Below, in pieces: positions 1 through 10,190 of a stretch of 64,000 nucleotides of DNA. A program made the position numbers and the translations under genes. The notes under the pieces were generated by a model. It was not told the origin of the DNA, ran no database searches, and saw only the letters and a list, made by a program, of their open reading frames with translations. This DNA is from Sordariomycetes sp. S80-01Y. Its lineage: Eukaryota > Ascomycota > Sordariomycetes. How positions within the stretch are numbered: the stretch's first letter is position 1; each line of letters starts with the position of its first letter. The stretch is from the NCBI GenBank assembly GCA_037042185.1, contig JAXQJY010000028.1, positions 248,001 to 312,000 on the forward strand, given 5' to 3'.

Positions 1-1290
1 TCGACAATGGACATAATTCAAAACAACTTGGTGGGCACGGATTCGAAGCCGCCGAGCCCCGTCAAACCCACGCCACCATCATATGATGAAGCGATGTCTA
101 GGCCGCGACTGAAGCAACCATCCAACCCGAACGTGATGTTTGATGCTGAGGACTTTGAGCTAGAGGGAGGTGACGAGGACGACTACACGGAGGATGACGA
201 CTTTGGAGACTTCGAGGCGGCAGTTCCAACGAAGCCAAATCCTGCGCCTGCTTCACAGATTCCCGCCACGGCCCCAGCTCCAAAAGCGCCGAAAATATCG
301 CAGCCTCCGCCTTCCATGGATTTGTTGTCCTTGGATGACCCAGCTCCGCCGCCTCCGCAACCCCAGGAGCTCAAGCCCAAGCCAGAGTCCAAACCCTCGA
401 AGCCCTTGGGTTTTGGCGCTACAGCTTTGGCGCAATCAAAGCAAGGCTTGGGCCATCTGAAGGCTTCTTCAGTATCTAGCTCTGCTTCAAAGCCCGTTGT
501 TGCCGAGGACGAAGAGTGGGGAGCTTGGGATGAGTTCGAGCCAAAACCCGCCAGCAAGGAACCACGGCCCCGGTCACCAGTAGCGGTAGAAAATTGGGAC
601 TGGGAGCCAGCTGAGGCTGCGGTGACGGCCAAGTCCGACATCAAGAGAGACGAGCCCCCACCGATGAACGTACCACCACCTTCTGTGTTGCTATCGGCCT
701 TCCCATCGCTGTTCTCGACAGGTAACTCGCTCTTCAAACCGATGTCTGCACAAAAGCCTTCGATCAAGGAAAGGATTCTTTCGGATCCCAAGGCTGTTGA
801 TTTTCTAAAGGGCTATATCCTGATCGCAACGGCTGCAGGTCATGTCATTGCCGGTCGAAAGCAAAGGTGGCACAGGGATAAGATCCTGGCGAAGAGTATG
901 TCAATATCAGCGGCTGGAAGCAAGGGCATGAAGCTTGCGGGCGTGGACAAGACACAATCGAAAAGGGAAGACAGAGAGGCAGCGGATGTGGCCATGGCAT
1001 GGGGCGAATATGTTGGACGTTTACGATCTGCCGTGGCCGCTGCCAATTCAGTCTGCAAAACTTCCCTCAAGGTTCCTGAGCTCAACGAGAACATGCTTGT
1101 GCAGACAGATAAAACGGCACCGACTGCCCCCAAGCCTTGCATCGTTTGTGGGCTAAAGAGAGAGGAACGGGTGGCCAAAGTTGACTTTGACGTGGAAGAC
1201 AGCTTTGGGGAGTGGTGGGTAGATCATTGGGGGCACAGGACATGCAAAAACTTCTGGTTGCAACATGAACAGACACTGCGCCAGCGCTGA
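1..1290 (+). CDS. Clathrin/adaptor-motif protein, probably 5'-partial
   Basis: The reading frame is open from base 1; the first ATG is at base 7 and the stop is TGA at 1288-1290 (427 residues from that ATG). The frame is open upstream of the ATG, so the true start may lie outside the window. The N-terminal half is acidic and Pro/Ser-rich and carries short linear motifs used by endocytic and Golgi adaptor partners: DDDFGDFE near residue 64, a clathrin-box-like LLSLDD near residue 106, and an acidic WDEF (WxxF type) near residue 173. The C-terminal half is ordered, with a CIVCGLKREE CxxC pair and a Trp-rich end (EWWVDHWGHRTCKNFW) that may form a small zinc site. No kinase or enzyme domain is visible. 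I infer a role in clathrin-coated vesicle traffic from the motifs alone; the family is not firmly recognised. Confidence 0.75.
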   Translation, partial: STMDIIQNNLVGTDSKPPSPVKPTPPSYDEAMSRPRLKQPSNPNVMFDAEDFELEGGDEDDYTEDDDFGDFEAAVPTKPNPAPASQIPATAPAPKAPKISQPPPSMDLLSLDDPAPPPPQPQELKPKPESKPSKPLGFGATALAQSKQGLGHLKASSVSSSASKPVVAEDEEWGAWDEFEPKPASKEPRPRSPVAVENWDWEPAEAAVTAKSDIKRDEPPPMNVPPPSVLLSAFPSLFSTGNSLFKPMSAQKPSIKERILSDPKAVDFLKGYILIATAAGHVIAGRKQRWHRDKILAKSMSISAAGSKGMKLAGVDKTQSKREDREAADVAMAWGEYVGRLRSAVAAANSVCKTSLKVPELNENMLVQTDKTAPTAPKPCIVCGLKREERVAKVDFDVEDSFGEWWVDHWGHRTCKNFWLQHEQTLRQR

Positions 1291-3510
1291 GGATTGGTCA
1301 AGCGACCTTTGGCATCTCTGCAGTAGGTAATGAGAGACTTCGCTCCGAGTGAGCCGAGCTATTGCATACTTGGACGACCTGCGGGCCATACATCCAATGA
1401 TACGTCTCGGCTCGTTGCCGACTGAGTTGCGGAAGGTTACTGGCCAATTGCAATGTAACCATCGCACTGGCCGCTGTGATAGGTACTCGAGGTTGGGGTG
1501 GCTGGTGAGGACGGCGTCGCAACCTCTGTGAGAGCCACACATCACGGACCGGAAAGGTACCCCGCTTTCAGTTTGCTACTTGAAACAAGTGAATACAAAT
1601 TGGAAGGACAAGGACAATGTGCTGGATGCTAGGAGGCGGAGAGATGATGTCGCAGGTCGACAGACACCTTTATCGTCATTTGACTCGCACGGTTAAGTAT
1701 CAGACTTTGCGCATACATCACTTGATCTTTGGGATGCCTTCGCCAAATAAACAGTACCTCATGGCAAACTGAATGATAGAGTACGGTAATTGCACTCGAT
1801 GGCCCTCTCTGTCCTAGCCAGCTACGATCCTTTTGTGTCACTGCAAATTTGGAAGAGGCTGAACAAGGCCACACGGTGATCGACAGAAGTGAAGCTATGT
1901 GCCTAGCGGCGGTGGCAGCGAATGCCGACTTGGGAGCAACAGAGGACAGGCGCATTGGCTGACAGGTCCCAATTATCTTCTTGATGCCCCGCATCTGGGC
2001 ATGTCAGAGTCCAGTACGATGCACAGACGAGGCGGTGATGTGCTAGGACGGAGATGTCGCTGCAGCCACGGCATGCAGTGCTACTGTGCATCAGGCCACA
2101 TGAGTGCGCGCGAGCTAAGGTCCTACAGTAAGTAGCCTAGGTGATGAAGCCTTGACCTGCCGATAGTAAAGGTCTTAAGTCGCCCGTGCCATGAGGTCCC
2201 GCCGTCTAGGCTCTACTACTAGTGCTAAGTGGCAGGAGGCGGGCAGAGTCAGTTAAAGGGGCTGATGAGGCTCTAACAAGTGAGGTAGCGCGTGGTGATG
2301 AGCGTCCTTTCGGGTGTGGGGGAGACGATCTGGGTGTCGACATGATGAAAAAGTTACCTCGGAATCGGCGCCTGACCCTGCCCCAGGTCATGTACTGGGT
2401 ACATTCCGCCCAGACCTCCAGTGCTCTTCCCATCGGAGGCCGGTGGTGGACAAGACCAGCGGACTTAGGCGAGGGGCAGGCGCTAGGCCGTGACAGGCAG
2501 CGCACCTGTGATGGACCGCCACTGGCACCGCAGTGCTCCAGTCTCGACTGAGGTGGCCGGACCAGTCAGCGCACCCCAGTGCCACTGCCACTGTTGCCAG
2601 CCTGGGGTGCCAGTGGCAGTGGCAGTGGCACTTGGAGGTCCCTCCCTCCCAGTGGTCCCGCCGCTGGGTGACCAAGCAGAAGCTCGCCTTTCTTCTTCTT
2701 CCCTTCTCAACCTCACGACCCGTTCTCCTCACTCTTGATTCACCTCTCGCCCTCTCTGCTCTCCTCCTCTCCCTTTCTCCCCTTTCCCTCTTCCTCACCT
2801 CGTCATCTCGACTCTCCTCCGCCTTCACGCCTCACCGCCACCCACACCGTCCCCCCCCCGCTCACTCACCGAACCCTCGGGCGCCCACGCACCGCCGCAC
2901 GGCACCGGTTGGCTCGCGACACCCTTGTTTGTTGGCTCAGGAACCCCGCCATTGAATCATACTCCCGCCGCGCTCGTCCATCGCAAACTTCTTCCCGCGA
3001 CCGCAGGCCGAGACCTTAGCTCAACCCTCATCCTCGCGACCTCGTCATTTCTCATTGCCTTGTCACCTCCACGGCAAGTGCGCCTCTCGACCGCCGTTGC
3101 GACTGTCTTACCAGTGGCTTTCATCAACTACCCCGCCTTCCACCTTCCACAGCAACGCTCTCGCTGTGACCCTCCGAGGTAAGTTTGCTACGCCCGCCCT
3201 TGCCTACCCTTTTTGCTCTCGACCCAAACTTTCCAAACCCGTCGTTTGCCGCTGTAATTAATTATTACCCGCGGCATCGGTGCGGAAATCACTTCTATCA
3301 TGCCCTTCGGCTGCGCGCGGACGCGGTCAGATTTGGCGTCGCCAAACCCGTCGCCCTGTTCTCTCGTCGTCACCGTCCTGGGCTAATAGTTTGCCTCCCA
3401 GCTTTTCGTGCGACTGAACCTCTCTCCCACGGCACTTGATTTTTTTCAAGCGCTACACGCCCTTTTACTTGCGCGAAACGAAGGACCGACCTGTTTCACC
3501 ACCCGTCACT
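1291..3510. other. Intergenic region and pyrimidine-rich leader of the KH gene
   Basis: No convincing gene. The first kilobase shows nothing I can name. A perfect 16-bp inverted repeat lies at 2578-2632. From about 2690 to 2870 the plus strand is a strong CT-rich tract typical of fungal core promoters and leaders. A good donor (GAG|GTAAGT at 3179) and a later TTTTTTCAAG acceptor at 3450 suggest a leader intron of about 272 bp in the KH gene. Confidence 0.5.
2578..2632. repeat. Perfect 16-bp inverted repeat with 23-nt loop
   Basis: AGTGCCACTGCCACTG at 2578-2593 is the exact reverse complement of CAGTGGCAGTGGCACT at 2617-2632. Each arm is itself built from a TGCCAC hexamer repeat. It lies about 0.9 kb upstream of the KH-protein start codon, just before the CT-rich leader. 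Confidence 0.9.
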
Positions 3511-4662
3511 ATGTCTGCCCCGCAGGACACCTACCCTTCCAACGGCGATGACCTCGTCGACCGCTTGGACGATCTTAAGATGGACGACCGACTGGGGCCT
3601 GATGGCGAGCCTGCCCCTAAGACGGACGAGGAGTACGCGCAGACTCAGTTGACGCTGCGTGCCATTGTTTCGTCTAAGGAGGCTGGTGTTATCATTGGCA
3701 AGGGCGGAAAGAACGTTGCGGACCTAAGAGACGAGACTGGTGTCAAGGCCGGCGTTAGCAAGGTGGTGCAAGGCGTGCATGATCGCGTCTTGACCATCAC
3801 TGGCGGCTGCGACCCCGTTTCCCGAGCTTACGCCATTGTTGCTCGTGCTCTTCTGGAGGGCGCGCCCGCAATGGGAATGGGCGGCGTTGTCCAAAGCAAC
3901 GGAACTCATCGTGAGTGTAGCCCTAATCTGCTAATCATCAAAAGCTGACACATCCCTGCAGCCATCAAGCTCCTCATCTCGCACAACCAGATGGGGACAA
4001 TCATCGGCCGCCAAGGACTCAAGATCAAGCACATCCAGGATTCCTCGGGCGTGCGCATGGTAGCCCAGAAAGAGATGCTTCCCCAATCTACCGAGCGCAT
4101 CGTCGAAGTTCAAGGAACGCCCGAGGGCATTCAGCGTGCCGTTTGGGAGATTTGCAAGTGCCTTGTGGACGACTGGCAGCGTGGAACTGGCACTGTTCTA
4201 TACAACCCCGTCGTGCGTACGCAGCCATCTACCTCTGGAGGCGTATACGGCTCGCCACCACCGCGCTCCGAATTCAACAGCGCCCGTCTGATGCGCACTG
4301 GCAATGGTGCCGACTTCAGCGACGGCCAAGCCAAGCCCTTTGGTCGCCGCTCTGATTCAGATGCAGCCGCACGCGGCCCCCCAACTCACGACGAGAACGG
4401 CGACGAGATCCTTACCCAGAATATTAGCATCCCCGCGGATATGGTGGGCTGCATCATTGGTCGCGCTGGTAGCAAGATCAGCGAGATCCGCAAGACCTCG
4501 GGCGCCCGTATCTCGATTGCCAAGGCACCTCACGACGAGACGGGCGAGCGCATGTTCACCATTATGGGCTCGGCCAAGGCAAATGAGACGGCGCTCTTCC
4601 TCCTCTACGAGAACCTTGAGGCGGAGAAGATGCGCCGCAGTCAGGTGCAAGACGACGAGTAG
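3511..4662 (+). CDS. Triple KH-domain RNA-binding protein (Rnc1/Pbp2-like)
   Basis: Exons 3511-3910 and 3962-4662 join across a 51-bp GTGAGT..CAG intron to give 366 residues. There are three KH domains, each with its GxxG RNA-contact loop: VIIGKGGKN in KH1 (about residues 50-115), TIIGRQGLK in KH2 (about 134-205) and CIIGRAGSK in KH3 (about 285-360). The KH2-KH3 linker is Ser/Arg/Gly-rich. The family (fission yeast Rnc1, budding yeast Pbp2/Hek2, animal PCBP) binds C- or U-rich single-stranded RNA and controls mRNA stability and translation. The start at MSAPQDTYP was chosen over an upstream in-frame ATG at 3436 because the latter falls inside the probable leader intron or leader. Which yeast paralogue is the orthologue is not settled by inspection. 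Confidence 0.92.
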
Positions 4663-5690
4663 GCGCATTCTCTCCCGGCCAGTCGCCCTTCGAGCACGCG
4701 CGTGCCTGGACGAGGTCTGATTCCCCGACCGCCGGGCTGGTGCTGGACCAACATCAAATCATGATTCTCTTTTCAATCCTCGCTCATTACACAATGTCCT
4801 CTTACCCGGCCTTATCATACCCTGGCGAGACCGTCATTCCAATCGCCATCCTCTTGTATCCTTACCCCTCGGGCAGCACTCCTGGTTACCCACGCTCTCA
4901 ACCACTCTTACCTGAGGTTTGCTTTTGCTACATTTTAGGAACGTAGCTGCCCATCCTCGCTCACTCACTCAACTCCCCCCTTTCTTGGACCGCGAATCAC
5001 TACACACACCGACACAACCCTTCCCGACTCGGACGCCATCACTCACGACACGACATTTTCTTCCGACCCTCATGTATTCCCCACCCACCAGAATCTTCTA
5101 TGGTCGTTTATGCGGCGCAGGACTATTTCTTGTTGTTTGGCAGGCACGGAGCTTAGCTATTACCCAGGTCACGGGGGCAGATCTGGGGCATGATGTCTAG
5201 ATACCTTGGGGAGCCTACTTGGTAGCCTTTCACGAGGAACTTCAATATATTTGAGCGTAATGGACCGTATCTTTGAAGTGCCATGGGTGAAGTTCGTCGA
5301 GCTGGAAATAGACGGGGTTTTAACGTTCCATGTACCTGACTTGTTTACCCGATAAATAGCTTAGCGGGCGGGAACAGAGCGGCTCAGCTTTCGGATGGCG
5401 GTGGCCACGAGCGGACTCGGAGCCGCAGGGTCCCTCCCCCACATTTGGCTCCCGTCGGGACTCGAGTCGCGTCAGGGGATCGGCATTGCTTAAAGCCAAC
5501 CTGTCAAGATCACGCGCCGCTTGTTCTGGAACATTGAACTCAACCAGATCTCCTTCGTCCCAACTGACTTTTTCTTCTCACCCAAAGCGTTCGCTTCGAG
5601 TATATAGTCTTTTGCTTTTCTCCGCATTGTCTTTTCTCTACGCTCCTCTCTCCTTATCCCTTCTCTCCCTCGAGCCCACCCGTTCCAGTC
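4663..5690. other. Intergenic region, HUT1 promoter
   Basis: No gene seen. It holds the 3' flank of the KH gene and the promoter of HUT1. A CT-rich leader precedes the HUT1 ATG and a TATATAG box sits at 5601-5607. Confidence 0.5.
5601..5607 (+). promoter_or_regulatory. TATA-like box of HUT1
   Basis: TATATAG about 90 bp upstream of the HUT1 start codon, followed by a CT-rich stretch. The spacing suits a fungal core promoter; transcription start is not shown by sequence. Confidence 0.4.
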
Positions 5691-7106
5691 ATGGCTCGCT
5701 CCAAGCGACAACCCATCCAGCGCGAAGCTTCGTCCGAATACTTCAACAAGAAAACAGCTACGTGGGAAGACACCACCTCGAGGAACGAAGACAAACCCGC
5801 TACCAAAGGTCATGCGACCAACGGCGAAGTGAGGAGCAACGCCAACGGCAGCGGCGGCGCAAAAGCGAACGGCAAGCTCTCTGACGCGATCGACGATGTT
5901 GAGAAGAAGGACGGCGCTGGCTTGCTACAGCTTGTCATTGCCGTTGTAGGCATCTATGCTTCTTTGTAGGTCTTCCCCCCCTTGCCTCGGCCAAAACCAC
6001 GCGACGGTGGGAACAAAGATTGCTAACCAGGACGTCGCAGCTTGACCTGGGCCTACCTCCAAGAGAAGCTCACCACCACCCCCCACGGGCCCGAGGGCGA
6101 AGTATGGCACTTCCCCGTCTTCCTCAACACGATCCAGTCCACCTTCGCCGCCGTCACGGGCTACATCTACCTCTATTTCTCCACGCCCTCGTCCTCGCGC
6201 GTGCCGCCCATCATACCGACGACTTCGATCCTTGCGCCGCTGGCGCTGGTGGCCGTCACCTCCTCGCTCGCCAGTCCGTTCGGGTACGCGAGCCTGGCGC
6301 ACATCGACTACATCACCTTTCTGCTGGCCAAGAGCTGCAAGCTGCTGCCCGTCATGTTCCTGCACATCACCATCTTCCGGAGGAGGTTCCCGCTGTACAA
6401 GTACGGCGTCGTGGCGGCCGTGACGGCCGGCGTCGCTATCTTCACGCTCCATAGCGGCAAGACCAAGGCCTCCAAGGTCGAGGGCTCGTCGTCCTGGGGC
6501 CTGCTCCTGCTGGCCATCAACCTGCTCTTCGACGGCCTCACCAACTCCACCCAGGACCACATCTTCGCCGCCTTCAGGCCCTACTCGGGTCCTCAGATGA
6601 TGTGCGCCAACAACGTCATGAGCACCCTCGCCACGGGGCTGTACCTGCTGGCCAGCCCGTACGTCGTCGGCACGGCCGTGGGCGAGTGGCTGGGCATGGA
6701 CCGCGGCGCCGAGGCCGGGGAGGCACTGGCCTTCATGGCGAGATACCCGGCAGTCTGGAGGGACGTGCTCGGCTTCGCGGCGTGCGGCGCCGTGGGGCAG
6801 GTCTTCATCTGTGAGTATACTCCGAAGCTAGACTTCTTCCCATCTCCCCGATGTCCTCTTTGCTTGCTAACGGCCGTGGCAGTCTACACCCTTTCGACTT
6901 TCTCCTCGGTCCTGCTCGTCACCGTTAACGTGACTCGCAAGATGTTCACCATGATCCTCAGCGTCGTGGCCTTCGGCCACAGGCTGACGCAGATGCAGTG
7001 GCTGGGCGTCGGCCTGGTGTTTGGCGGGATCGGCGTCGAGGCCTTGATTGCGCGCAAGGACAAGATGGCCAAGGAGCAGGCCAAAGCGGGGAAGAAGACG
7101 CAGTAG
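5691..7106 (+). CDS. HUT1: HUT1-type UDP-galactose/ER nucleotide-sugar transporter
   Basis: Exons 5691-5965, 6041-6810 and 6883-7106 give 422 residues. The UAA/SLC35B1 family signature appears once intron 1 is removed: GIYASFLTWAYLQEKL at the first membrane helix, then HIDYITFLLAKSCKLLPVM, a helix pair ending in FDGLTNSTQDH, and VNVTRKMFTMILSVVAFGH near the C terminus. About ten hydrophobic helices follow a polar cytosolic N-tail of about 80 residues. The protein ends in KKTQ, a KKxx dilysine ER-retrieval signal. SLC35B1/Hut1 proteins act in the ER membrane and have been linked to UDP-sugar or ATP exchange and to ER folding homeostasis. Intron 2 (72 bp, 6811-6882) is a multiple of three without stops, so its retention would stay in frame, but the spliced form restores the conserved GQVFIFYTLSTFSS. 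Exon 2 is strikingly GC-rich at third positions. Confidence 0.95.
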
Positions 7107-7799
7107 AGGGTTTTCGTCTTGCCTTGCCGTGCTCTGCTGCCAGGTTTGGGAGGCTGATTATATAAGGAGTTCAGGGTCGTTCAAAATCACAATAGAGGCA
7201 GGATTGCCATCTCTTCAGTTCATTCAGCTCCGTGCGTAATGTCCAGTTGGTGAGCCGAATGTCACGTTAAGTGCAGTAGGGAGCCAGAGTTTGGAAAGAC
7301 CGAGCCGCTGGCTGGTCAATTCTGATTCATTCCGACTGTAGCAGCCGTTCTCTTCATAATATGTAACATCGTCCCCTTTATCCGTGGGCTCCTCGCCCTA
7401 TGATACCCCGAGCCTTTTCCTCCTATATCCGGGTTCCAACGCCCAAGAACTCCCCAAATCCAACACATTACAAGAAAACAAAGTAGAAACAAAAAGCCGA
7501 GGAGGATAGGTGGCTGGGTGAGCGATGGTATGCAAGCGCCGTTTGATCCAGATTACACATCTTTCTAGATGAAAATGGAAAAGACGTCGTCCGTTGAAGC
7601 GAAGGTCGGTCGCGTCGACGCGATAGTAATGAAATTGGTTGTAGGTAGCGATTGGTGGGAGGCATTAAGTGTGCACATATTGCAACAAACTCCGTGTATG
7701 CCTGCGCGAGGTCTTCATACTGGAAATCGAAAACGCCGGTAAATGCTGTTGCGGGGCGAATTAATCAAGGCTGTTTCAACGCTCAATTGCTGGGCGCTC
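7107..7799. other. Convergent 3' flanks of HUT1 and the phosphatase gene
   Basis: The genes on either side end towards each other. No ORF with coding character, RNA gene or repeat is apparent. Confidence 0.5.
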
Positions 7800-10190
7800 T
7801 CATAATATGTCGTCAATGGATCTGACAATGGGTGTCTCGCCCTTGGTCGGGGGACTCCTGGGATCCGCGACCTGGTCGGGTCTGCCGAAGGGTGCCATGG
7901 GATCACGAGGAAACATGGTTTGCCGTGGCGAGAAGAGGTCCTGATCCGGCGTCGGCGGTGTTTCCTGGAAATGCATCCCATTCAGATGTGAGAAGTCTCT
8001 GAGGGGATTGTGTGCCATGGTCTCAGCTCGGGGCGACATCAGCATAGCGTCGTCGTCGTCGGGGTAAGCAGGCTCGATTGAAACCTTTGGCTCGGTGGAT
8101 GCAGCCGGCGGCGGGGGAGGAGGCGGCGCCCGGGTTGGGGGGGCAAAGGCGACGGGTGCTTCAAACTGGATATGGTGTTGTGACAAGCGCGCCTGATTTG
8201 AGAAGCGTGGAAAGGCCTTGTTGTTGAAGGCCAACCCCCCGTTTGGTCCGTTGAAGCCAGGTGTCGGCGGGGGCTCGTATGAAAAGCTCTGTCTCGGTGG
8301 CTCTGCTGCTTGTGTGAGGATGCTGTCTGGTTTGGGTCGCTCAGGTAGCTCGGCTACGTGTGTCGGCTTCGGAAGTTCATCGGTAGCCTTTTCAACCTCC
8401 TCTCGCCAGGAGAAGTTTGGAGGTGCTGACTGTGGCCCAGGTGATATCCCCTGTGGGCTGGGCATCGAATTGCCTCGTCGATGGCTCTCTGCTGGCCGCA
8501 AAAACCCGCCTTCACTCTTCTCATCCTCCTCACCAGGCAGAGGTGCTGTACGCGGCTCCTTTGGGGGCATTCCAATGGCGTCAGCCGACAAGGTCAGCCT
8601 GTGCTTCGTAGGGCTGCGACCGTTGCGAAGGCCAGAGGCTGGAGACAGCCGTCTCTTGGAGACATCCTTCTGGAAGTCTTGCAGTGAGTACATGAGCTTC
8701 ATGTTAGGGCTGATCCATTGGCTCTTGGCCTGCGCGGCGTAGTAGGCGTCATTGACAGTCAAGTCGGGCCTCCTGTACAGTCCGTAGGCGATGATCAAGC
8801 TGGCCGAGCGACTCGCGCCCTGTTGGCAGTGAATCAAGACCTTCTTGCCCGACTTCGTCCGTTGGTCGATCAACTCACAAAGCTGCATCAGATCAGGCGC
8901 AATGTCGGTGTTGTGATCCCAAGGCATGTGGATATACTCGGGCATCTTGAATGGATTGGCTTTTGGCGTTGTTGGGGTTTCGCTGCCGGGTTGGAATTCA
9001 AATGCAGTCGCAAAGCTGGCATTAGTGAGAGCAGTGTCAGGGACCGGGCTCTGCATAGTAGGGCTTTGCAGCTTAGCCTTCTGAGCTTCGAAAGGGTTCA
9101 CCACCTCCTTAGCCACGTTGATGACCAGGTCGAATTTAGAGGCTTCCTCCGCCGTAGGTTCCAGATAGAGGAAGACGTCATCGTCGTAAATAGCGATTGG
9201 TCCATCAGGGTAGCCTGGAGTCTTCTGATCCTCGTTGTTGACCTTCTCATGATAAGGCTCAGCATCCATCCGACTTGCCATTTGCGACCTGATATGAGCT
9301 GAGGGCTCTTCGGTAATGGTAGTGTCAAAACTCATGTTCATGCTCGTCTTCATGGGACGTAAGACTTCTGACAGGCCAGACTCATTGCGTTCGAGCATGT
9401 TTGGCAAGGTCATCCCGCCAGCTGGGCCGAAAGTGGCTGATTTGATTGTGGAGAGCATGTGAGGAGACGAAGTTGAGTGCTTGAGGGCGCGGCGTTGCAG
9501 GATTGGAGCCATGCCTGGCGAAGGGGGAACCTCAGCAATGGGCTTACCCATAAGACCCGAGGTATCAGTCTTGAGACTGAGCATGCTAGGTTTGCGCTTC
9601 ATCCCTGGGATTTTCGGCTTGATGAACACTGGTGATGCTGGCTCCGAGGTGACGTTGCTGGACGCTGCGGGCGCAACCGAAGGAGGCTGAATTGAGAGCC
9701 CCTTCATGTTGCGCTTCCTCGGCGCTGGCGAAGTCATTGGACGCTGCAATGAGCCCACTTCAAGTCCATTTTCGACAGGTGTCGGTGCCGGCGCAAGCTT
9801 CATGTTTGTTGCTTGGGATCCGAACGAGGTGGCGGGGAAGTTGTTCAGTGGTACCAAGCCAACTGGTGAATCAGGAGAAGATGAGGGCGATGGATCGGTA
9901 AGGGGCGAGGAGTCGGTCGTCGAAAGGGTAGTGGTGGGAGATGAATCTGCAGATTCGGACATTTGCGTAGAAGTGCTGTCGTTGTGTTTGTGGTTGGGGT
10001 CAGTAGAGACGCCGTGGCCGAGCGGCTGGGAAACGTTCATGGTGGCCTGCTTCGCATCCACTTGAACCATTCTCGGGTCTACTACAGTGATTGTGTCGCG
10101 GTCTTCCATAGTCTCCGCATCGAGGCCGAATACAGACGTGAAGGTCGGTATTTGATCCTCATAGACTCTGCGCGCTGACGCGGAGGGCAT
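7800..10190 (-). CDS. Dual-specificity protein phosphatase (Msg5-like MAPK phosphatase)
   Basis: A single exon of 796 residues. The catalytic domain lies roughly at residues 325-510. The P-loop HCQQGASRSASL places the nucleophile at Cys455 and the phosphate-binding arginine at Arg461 (CX5R), and the upstream acidic loop MPWDHNTDIAPD can supply the general acid. Long Ser/Pro-rich disordered arms flank the domain. The N-terminal arm has basic-hydrophobic stretches (RKRNMKGLSI, MKRKPSMLSL) that fit the D-type MAPK docking consensus. A poly-Pro run sits near residue 690. Known relatives such as budding yeast Msg5 dephosphorylate MAP kinases of the pheromone and cell-wall pathways. I infer the same here; Msg5 orthology is likely but unproven. 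The gene converges with HUT1 and has a very long upstream intergenic region. Confidence 0.88.
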   Translation of the reverse strand: MPSASARRVYEDQIPTFTSVFGLDAETMEDRDTITVVDPRMVQVDAKQATMNVSQPLGHGVSTDPNHKHNDSTSTQMSESADSSPTTTLSTTDSSPLTDPSPSSSPDSPVGLVPLNNFPATSFGSQATNMKLAPAPTPVENGLEVGSLQRPMTSPAPRKRNMKGLSIQPPSVAPAASSNVTSEPASPVFIKPKIPGMKRKPSMLSLKTDTSGLMGKPIAEVPPSPGMAPILQRRALKHSTSSPHMLSTIKSATFGPAGGMTLPNMLERNESGLSEVLRPMKTSMNMSFDTTITEEPSAHIRSQMASRMDAEPYHEKVNNEDQKTPGYPDGPIAIYDDDVFLYLEPTAEEASKFDLVINVAKEVVNPFEAQKAKLQSPTMQSPVPDTALTNASFATAFEFQPGSETPTTPKANPFKMPEYIHMPWDHNTDIAPDLMQLCELIDQRTKSGKKVLIHCQQGASRSASLIIAYGLYRRPDLTVNDAYYAAQAKSQWISPNMKLMYSLQDFQKDVSKRRLSPASGLRNGRSPTKHRLTLSADAIGMPPKEPRTAPLPGEEDEKSEGGFLRPAESHRRGNSMPSPQGISPGPQSAPPNFSWREEVEKATDELPKPTHVAELPERPKPDSILTQAAEPPRQSFSYEPPPTPGFNGPNGGLAFNNKAFPRFSNQARLSQHHIQFEAPVAFAPPTRAPPPPPPPAASTEPKVSIEPAYPDDDDAMLMSPRAETMAHNPLRDFSHLNGMHFQETPPTPDQDLFSPRQTMFPRDPMAPFGRPDQVADPRSPPTKGETPIVRSIDDIL

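Noticed and set aside
183-791. 202-codon minus-strand frame opposite the first gene
   Set aside because: Gly/Ser-rich mirror of a Pro/Ser-rich coding region.
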